Assembly (NCBI RefSeq): GCF_900589395.1
Contig: NZ_UUIS01000025.1
Span: forward strand, 124,001 to 188,000
Direction of reading: 5' to 3'
DNA length: 64,000 bases
Source: Pseudomonas viridiflava
GTDB taxonomy: Bacteria; Pseudomonadota; Gammaproteobacteria; Pseudomonadales; Pseudomonadaceae
Shown here: positions 57,845 through 64,000 of the stretch, in pieces
Numbering within the stretch: position 1 is the stretch's first letter
Layout of the letters: every line of letters begins with the position of its first letter
Made by a program: the position numbers and the translations under genes
Notes under the pieces: model-generated
Database searches by the model: none
Told to the model about the DNA's origin: nothing
What the model saw: only the letters and a program-made list of their open reading frames with translations

Positions 57845-57900
57845 TGTTACGTCTGGCAAAGCATCGGTAACGTTTTTTGTTCCGGTCAGGGAACTGTTAC
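57845..57900. promoter_or_regulatory. Probable CbrB activator sites upstream of crcZ
   Basis: TGTTAC (57845-57850) and GTAAC (57867-57871) form an inverted pair 16 bases apart, with another TGTTAC at 57895-57900. CbrB is reported to bind TGTTAC...GTAACA-type palindromes upstream of crcZ. The distance of about 100-150 bases to the sigma54 promoter fits an enhancer. Confidence 0.68.
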
Positions 57901-57911
57901 CCGAAAAACGG

Positions 57912-59354
<1,443 letters not shown>

Positions 59355-59358
59355 TGAT

Positions 59359-62325
59359 TCAGTTCTCTCGACGGTCTCGGTTCACGGCGGACGTCGCGTC
59401 GACATTACGCGGTAAGGTCACCCGGATACGGGTGCCGCGTTGCCGTTCGGGATCGGCCGGGCTGTCGATGGTGATTTGTCCATAATGCTCTTCAACGATG
59501 GAATAGACCAGCGCGAGGCCCAGTCCGGTTCCTTCGCCTGGATCCTTGGTGGTGAAGAAAGGTTCGAACAATCGGTCCATGATGGCCTTGGGAATGCCGG
59601 TGCCTTCGTCCTCGACGATCAGGTCCACCGTGTGTTCGGACGCCTCGCTCTTGACCCGCACCGCACTGCCGGGAGTGGAGGCATCGCGGGCGTTGGAAAG
59701 CAGGTTGATCAGCACCTGAGCCAGACGCTGCGGGTCGCCGTCGACCCAGTGCGCGGGGTCGCACAGGTTGTAGAACTGCACTTCGAAGTTGCGCCGGTTC
59801 AGGGCCAGCAGGCCGATGGCATCCTGTGCCACCTCGGCCAGGCACACCGGCTCGTCGCTGTTCTGGTGGGCGCCGGCATGCGCGAAGCTCATCAACGATT
59901 GCACGATGCGCGAGACACGCTTGGTCTGCTCGACGATCTGGCTGCTGATTTCGGCCAGCTCCGGGTCTTCTTCGCGTTCTTCGCGCAGGTTCTGCGCCAG
60001 GCAGGCGATGCCGGTGATCGGGTTGCCGATTTCGTGAGCCACGCCGGCGGCCAGGCGGCCGATACTGGCCAGGCGCTCGGAATGCACCAGCTTGTCTTCG
60101 AGCATCTGCGTTTCGGTCAGGTCCTCGACCAGTAGCACCAGGCCGCTGTTGCCCGGCGCCAGCGGCTCGTCGATGGCCGCCTTGTGCAGGTTGAGCCAGC
60201 GAATCTGACCGTCCAGCGGCAGTTTCTGCTTGTGCAGGTGTTCGTCGGGCTCGCTGATGAAGTCGCTGAGCAGGCTTTTCCAGGGCTCGACGATGGTGCT
60301 CAGGCGTGAGCCGATCACATGCTGTGCGGGAATGGCCGTCAGCTCTTCCATGGCGCGGTTCCACATCAGGATTTCCTGATCCTTGGCCAGCGAGCAGACG
60401 CCCATCGGCAGCTCTTGCAGGGTTTGCCGGTGGTAGCGGCGCAGTGCATCGAGCTCGGCCGCCAGGCCGGTCAGGCGCGAGTGGTAATCCTCGAGCCGGC
60501 TCTCGATGAAGTGGATGTCTTCGGTGACGTATTTTTCGTTGCCGGACTTGTAGGGCAGAAAGGTCTCGACCATGTCCTGGGCGACGCTGGGGCCCATCAG
60601 GCCGGACAGGTTGGCTTCGATACGGTCGCGCAGGCGGCGCAGGGCATAGGGGCGGCGCTCGTCGAAGGGCAGGTAGAGGTCGCGCAGAGCCTGCTCGACC
60701 TCCTTTTGCGCGGCCTTGGCGCCCAGCGGCTTGGCCAGTTGGGTGGCGAATTCCTGCGGTGAGGCGGCAAACAGTTCGCGGCGTTGCGGGCGACGCACGT
60801 TGTCCACCGCGCAGGCTTCGGCGGCGCTGACTTCTTCGGGGCTGGCGTTGGTAAACAGCGACACCAGGGTGAACAGCAGCACGTTGGCCGCCAGCGAGGC
60901 GATGGCTGCCATGTGCCAGCTGGTGTCGTCCAGCACATAGGTCATGTTCAGCATCGAGAAATAAAAACCATCGAGCTTGCCCAGCAGCGGTAACAGCATG
61001 CTGAAGAGCCAGACCGTGATGCCGGCCAGCAACCCGGCCATGAAGCCGCGCCGGTTGGCGGTCGGCCAGTACAGCACCGACAGCACCCCCGGCAGAAATT
61101 GCAGGGTGGCGACAAAGGCGACGATGCCCATGTTGGCCAGGTCTTGCTGGGCGCCGAGCATCAGGTAGAAGCAGTAGCCGGCGGCGATGATGGCAATGAT
61201 CAGACCGCGGCGGGTCCATTTCAGCCAGCGGTAGATATTGCCTTCGGCCGGCGGCTGGTACAGCGGCAGCACCAGGTGGTTCAGGGCCATGCCCGACAAC
61301 GCCAGGGTGGTGACGATGATCAGGCCGCTGGCCGCCGACAGCCCGCCGACATAGGCCAGCAGGGCCAAAGACTTGCTTTGCACGGCCATGCCGATGCCGA
61401 GGGTGAAGTACTCCGGGCTGGTGCGCGCCCCCAGCTTCAGGCCGGCCCACAGGATCAGCGGCACCGCCAGGCTGATCAGCAGCAGGTACAGCGGCAGGCC
61501 CCAACTGGCGCTGACCAGCGAGCGCGGGTTGAGGTTTTCGGTGAAGGTCATGTGGTACATGTGCGGCATGACGATGGCCGAGGCGAAGAACACCAGCAGC
61601 AACGTGCGCCACGGGCCTTCCTGCAGCGGGGTGTGCAGCGAGGCCAGGGCGGTCTGGTTCTGCAGCAGCCAGACTTCCAGCTGCGACGGGCCGCCGAAGA
61701 CGTTGTAAAGGGCATAGATGCCCAGTCCGCCCAGGGCCACCAGCTTGATGATCGACTCGAATGCGATGGCAAACACCAGGCCCTGGTGTTTTTCCCGGGT
61801 GGCGATGTGGCGTGAGCCGAAGAAGATCGTGAACAGGCTGATCAGGGCGCAGAAGGCCACCGCGACCCGGTTGCGCACCGGCTCGCCGGTCAGGATGCCG
61901 ATCGAGTCGGCCACCGCCTGGATCTGCAGGGCCAGCAACGGCAGGACGCCGATCAGCATGAAGATGGTGGTCAGCGCGCCGGCCCAGGTGCTGCGAAAGC
62001 GAAAGGCGAACAGGTCGGCCAGCGATGAAAGCTGGTAGGTGCGGGTGATTTTCAGGATCGGGTAGAGCAGCACCGGTGCCAGCAGGAAGGCACCGGAAAC
62101 CCCCAGGTAGCTGGACAGGAAGCCGTAGCCGTACTGGTAGGCCAGGCCGATGGTGCCGTAGAACGCCCAGGAACTGGCGTACACCCCCAGCGACAGGGTG
62201 TAGGTCAGCGGATGGCGAATGATCGAGCGCGGGATCAGCCCGCGTTCGCTGATCCAGGCCACGCCGAACAGCACCAGCAGGTAAGCGGCGCTGACCAGCA
62301 GCATGTAAGTCAGGCTAAAGCTCAT
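59359..62325 (-). CDS. cbrA: Sensor histidine kinase CbrA with transporter-like sensor domain
   Basis: A 988-residue fusion. The first 520 or so residues are a sodium:solute symporter (SSSF) domain with about 13 membrane helices. Next come a STAC-like linker and a PAS domain (about 620-720). The kinase has H-box [14 protein letters not shown] with His764, N-box [12 protein letters not shown], and G-boxes EDEGTGIPK and [14 protein letters not shown]. The family senses nutritional state and can transport histidine in P. putida (reported). The start overlaps cbrX by 11 bases, and the stop is 4 bases before cbrB. Confidence 0.96.
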   Translation of the reverse strand: MSFSLTYMLLVSAAYLLVLFGVAWISERGLIPRSIIRHPLTYTLSLGVYASSWAFYGTIGLAYQYGYGFLSSYLGVSGAFLLAPVLLYPILKITRTYQLSSLADLFAFRFRSTWAGALTTIFMLIGVLPLLALQIQAVADSIGILTGEPVRNRVAVAFCALISLFTIFFGSRHIATREKHQGLVFAIAFESIIKLVALGGLGIYALYNVFGGPSQLEVWLLQNQTALASLHTPLQEGPWRTLLLVFFASAIVMPHMYHMTFTENLNPRSLVSASWGLPLYLLLISLAVPLILWAGLKLGARTSPEYFTLGIGMAVQSKSLALLAYVGGLSAASGLIIVTTLALSGMALNHLVLPLYQPPAEGNIYRWLKWTRRGLIIAIIAAGYCFYLMLGAQQDLANMGIVAFVATLQFLPGVLSVLYWPTANRRGFMAGLLAGITVWLFSMLLPLLGKLDGFYFSMLNMTYVLDDTSWHMAAIASLAANVLLFTLVSLFTNASPEEVSAAEACAVDNVRRPQRRELFAASPQEFATQLAKPLGAKAAQKEVEQALRDLYLPFDERRPYALRRLRDRIEANLSGLMGPSVAQDMVETFLPYKSGNEKYVTEDIHFIESRLEDYHSRLTGLAAELDALRRYHRQTLQELPMGVCSLAKDQEILMWNRAMEELTAIPAQHVIGSRLSTIVEPWKSLLSDFISEPDEHLHKQKLPLDGQIRWLNLHKAAIDEPLAPGNSGLVLLVEDLTETQMLEDKLVHSERLASIGRLAAGVAHEIGNPITGIACLAQNLREEREEDPELAEISSQIVEQTKRVSRIVQSLMSFAHAGAHQNSDEPVCLAEVAQDAIGLLALNRRNFEVQFYNLCDPAHWVDGDPQRLAQVLINLLSNARDASTPGSAVRVKSEASEHTVDLIVEDEGTGIPKAIMDRLFEPFFTTKDPGEGTGLGLALVYSIVEEHYGQITIDSPADPERQRGTRIRVTLPRNVDATSAVNRDRREN

Positions 62326-62491
62326 CGGCGTCTCGCTGGCTTTGCAGGATGAACGTCACCACGATGAGGATCAGCCATAGCATATAAGGGCGGTACCAGG
62401 CACCTGTGGCGTCGATCCACCAATCCATGATGGCGGGCGAAAACAGATAGATGCCTACCACCAGGAGCAGGACCAGCCGATAGATATACAT
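62315..62491 (-). CDS. cbrX: Small membrane protein CbrX
   Basis: A 58-residue protein in a frame not flagged by length-based searches. It starts MYIYRLVLLLVVGIYLFSP and ends QSQRDADEL, with two hydrophobic helices (about 4-22 and 34-50) around a short WWIDATGAWYRP loop. GGAGG lies 5 bases before the ATG, and its stop TAG lies 8 bases inside cbrA, so translation is coupled to cbrA. It is conserved upstream of cbrA in pseudomonads; its function is unclear but is reported to affect CbrA output. Confidence 0.88.
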   Translation of the reverse strand: MYIYRLVLLLVVGIYLFSPAIMDWWIDATGAWYRPYMLWLILIVVTFILQSQRDADEL

Positions 62492-62638
62492 GCTGCCTCC
62501 GGTTGTGCCGCACGGTGCGCCGCTGGGTGATCGATGACCTGCCCTTTTATGGGGCGGATGGGGTGCGGCATGTTAACCAATGTCCGGCAACCTGCAAGCG
62601 ACGTTTTTCGCAGTGTGCCGCAAGGGCTCTGGCCCGGT

Positions 62639-63535
62639 CTATTGCAGGCTTTGCAGCTGGGCTTCTGGAATGGCCGGCACCTTGGGAATCCGTTCGGCAT
62701 CCCACTGGCGCACCGCCTGGCCCAGCAGTTCCTGTGGCGTGGCATAGCGCAGGTGTGCGTCGAGGGGTTGCCCCAGAGCCCGCAGGGCGCGCATCAGCAG
62801 GGGCGTGGCCTGATCGGCCGGCAGCGGTGGTGAGCGGTAGGATTTACCGAGCTTGTGGCCGTCGGGCTGGGTGATCAGCGGTACGTGCAGGTAGCGTGGC
62901 TGGGCTACGCCGAGCAGCTCCTGCAGGTACAACTGCCGGGGCGTGGAATCGAGCAGGTCGGCGCCGCGCACAATGTCGGTCACACCCTGCCAAGCGTCAT
63001 CGATGACCACTGCCAGTTGGTAGGCATACAGGCCGTCGCGCCGGCGGATGACAAAGTCGCCGGCTTCACGGCCCAGGTGCTGGCGCTGCAGACCCTGGAC
63101 CCGGTCGGTGAAGTGGTACTCCACTTCCGGCACGCGCAAGCGGATGGCTCCGGCCTCAGAGGCATGCCCCAGGTTGCGGCACACGCCAGGATAAATGCCA
63201 TGGAAGGGCTCGAGTTGTTTGCGCGAGCAGGTGCAGGCATAGGCCAGGCCATGGTTGAACCAGCGTTGCAGTATCTGTTCGTAGGCCTGGTGCCGCGCGC
63301 TTTGCCGGACGCAGGCGCCGTCCCATTCAAAGCCGTAGGTTTCCAGGGTTTGCAAGATGGCTGCCTGGGCGCCGGCCACTTCGCGTGGCGGGTCCAGGTC
63401 TTCCATGCGCATCAGCCACAAGCCGCCGGCGGCACGGGCATCCAGATAGGACGCCAGGGCGGCGACCAGTGAGCCGAAGTGCAGGTAACCGCTGGGCGTT
63501 GGCGCAAAGCGCCCGATGTAAGTGGAGGTTTTCAT
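62639..63535 (-). CDS. gluQ: Glutamyl-Q tRNA(Asp) synthetase
   Basis: Attaches glutamate to queuosine at position 34 of tRNA-Asp. The 298-residue protein is a shortened glutamyl-tRNA synthetase lacking the anticodon-binding domain. It has GRFAPTPSGYLHFGSL (HIGH-like) at 9-24, the zinc cysteines in ACTCSRK and VCRNLGH, and the HKLGKSYRSPPL region in place of KMSKS. It is linked to dksA upstream, as in many proteobacteria. Confidence 0.94.
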   Translation of the reverse strand: MKTSTYIGRFAPTPSGYLHFGSLVAALASYLDARAAGGLWLMRMEDLDPPREVAGAQAAILQTLETYGFEWDGACVRQSARHQAYEQILQRWFNHGLAYACTCSRKQLEPFHGIYPGVCRNLGHASEAGAIRLRVPEVEYHFTDRVQGLQRQHLGREAGDFVIRRRDGLYAYQLAVVIDDAWQGVTDIVRGADLLDSTPRQLYLQELLGVAQPRYLHVPLITQPDGHKLGKSYRSPPLPADQATPLLMRALRALGQPLDAHLRYATPQELLGQAVRQWDAERIPKVPAIPEAQLQSLQ

Positions 63536-63575
63536 GGGGCGCCATGTTACTGGCCCGTCACGGGCCGGAAAACAA

Positions 63576-63598
63576 AAAAGACGCCGAGGCGTCTTTTA
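63576..63598 (-). terminator. Rho-independent terminator of dksA
   Basis: On the minus strand AAAAGACGCC-TCG-GCGTCTTTTTTG gives a 10-bp stem with a T run, 18 bases past the dksA stop. Partial read-through would reach gluQ. Confidence 0.85.
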
Positions 63599-63615
63599 AG
63601 CTCAGACCGGCGATG

Positions 63616-64000
63616 TTACTTGCCGACTTGTTTTTCCTTGATTTCCGCCAGGGTCTTGCAGTCGATGCACAGGTCGGCAGTCGGGCGGGCTTCGAGGCGG
63701 CGGATACCGATCTCGACACCGCAGGATTCACACCAGCCGTACTCTTCATCGATGATCAGTTGCAGGGTCTTGTCGATCTTTTTGATCAACTTGCGTTCAC
63801 GGTCACGTGCCCGCAGTTCAAGGCTGAATTCTTCTTCCTGGCTGGCACGGTCGGCCGGGTCAGGGAAGTTTGCCGCTTCGTCCTTCATGTGGTCGACCGT
63901 GCGGTCGACCTCCACCATCAAGTCCTGTTTCCATTTGTTCAGGATCTTGGTGAAGTGCGCGCGCATGGGCTCGCCCATATACTCTTCACCCGGTGTCGCC
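63616..64000 (-). CDS. dksA: RNA polymerase-binding transcription factor DksA (5' end beyond window)
   Basis: Partner of ppGpp in the stringent response; enters the RNA polymerase secondary channel. The visible part includes the coiled-coil ([29 protein letters not shown]) with the catalytic-tip aspartates and the four-cysteine zinc finger CESCGVEIG...CIDC. The frame stays open to the window edge, reading ...[16 protein letters not shown], so the true start lies outside; the ATG at 63978 is internal. The missing part is probably 20-30 residues. Confidence 0.96.
   Translation of the reverse strand, partial: ATPGEEYMGEPMRAHFTKILNKWKQDLMVEVDRTVDHMKDEAANFPDPADRASQEEEFSLELRARDRERKLIKKIDKTLQLIIDEEYGWCESCGVEIGIRRLEARPTADLCIDCKTLAEIKEKQVGK

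Noticed and set aside
62322..62513. A 63-codon minus-strand frame upstream of cbrA
   Set aside because: It is Arg/His/Pro-rich and out of frame with CbrX, which has a better ribosome-binding site and a membrane-protein sequence on the same strand.

Overview
The window is a stretch of a Pseudomonas chromosome (Gammaproteobacteria). The main evidence is the gene order obgE-proB-creA-rpsT-murJ-ribF-ileS-lspA-fkpB-ispH-minor pilins-thiO-pilRS-bamD-rluD-pgeF-clpB, then ndh-yacG-coaE-pilDCBA, then acs-pgi-panCB-folK-pcnB-crcZ-cbrBA-cbrX-gluQ-dksA. Each block matches what I remember of P. aeruginosa and P. putida. The high GC content, the Pseudomonas-type REP repeats and the Pseudomonas-only families (CbrAB/CbrX/CrcZ, PP0621 family, DUF1780) agree. 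The species cannot be fixed from sequence reading alone.

Layout. 1-3540: ribosome-associated GTPase, proline synthesis, a CreA-family protein and ribosomal protein S20. 3771-11546: cell-envelope and housekeeping genes (murJ; ribF-ileS-lspA-fkpB, all overlapping; ispH). 11551-17916: a minor-pilin cluster with pilY1, in which one FimT-like gene faces away from the fimU-pilVWXY1E operon. 17942-22457: thiO, the PilSR two-component system and a small membrane protein. 22816-28361: bamD, rluD, pgeF and heat-shock-type clpB. 28534-29170: four tRNA genes (Asn, Pro, Lys, and an identical second Pro). 29265-32968: a translationally coupled pair of superfamily 1 helicases that I cannot assign to a named system. 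33161-38717: ndh, MOSC, DUF1780, a small secreted protein, a REP array, yacG and coaE. 37845-43752: pilD, pilC, pilB and, divergently, pilA with a probable pilin O-glycan ligase. 43844-49013: accessory metabolic and transport genes. 49312-55803: acs, pgi, panC, panB, folK. 55796-64000: pcnB, the CrcZ regulatory RNA, CbrB, CbrA, CbrX, GluQ-RS and the start-truncated dksA.

Two regulatory circuits can be read within the window. PilS/PilR (NtrC-type) should act on the pilA promoter, which has a sigma54 core and an upstream TGTCA palindrome. CbrA/CbrB should act on the sigma54 promoter of CrcZ, which has several GTTAC half-sites upstream and six A-rich Hfq/Crc decoy motifs in the RNA. pilA and its downstream ligase gene have visibly lower GC than their surroundings, which suggests an exchanged cassette; the last residue of PilA is serine, as expected of a TfpO-type substrate.

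Non-coding structure is rich. Nine copies of a large inverted-repeat element (about 108-166 bp, REPIN-like) sit in intergenic gaps. Some have an inserted arm segment, one is a chimera with a second REP class, and at least one is embedded in a 210-bp near-palindrome that includes conserved AT-rich outer arms. The most likely under-described items are this extended repeat family and the two-helicase operon beside the tRNA array.
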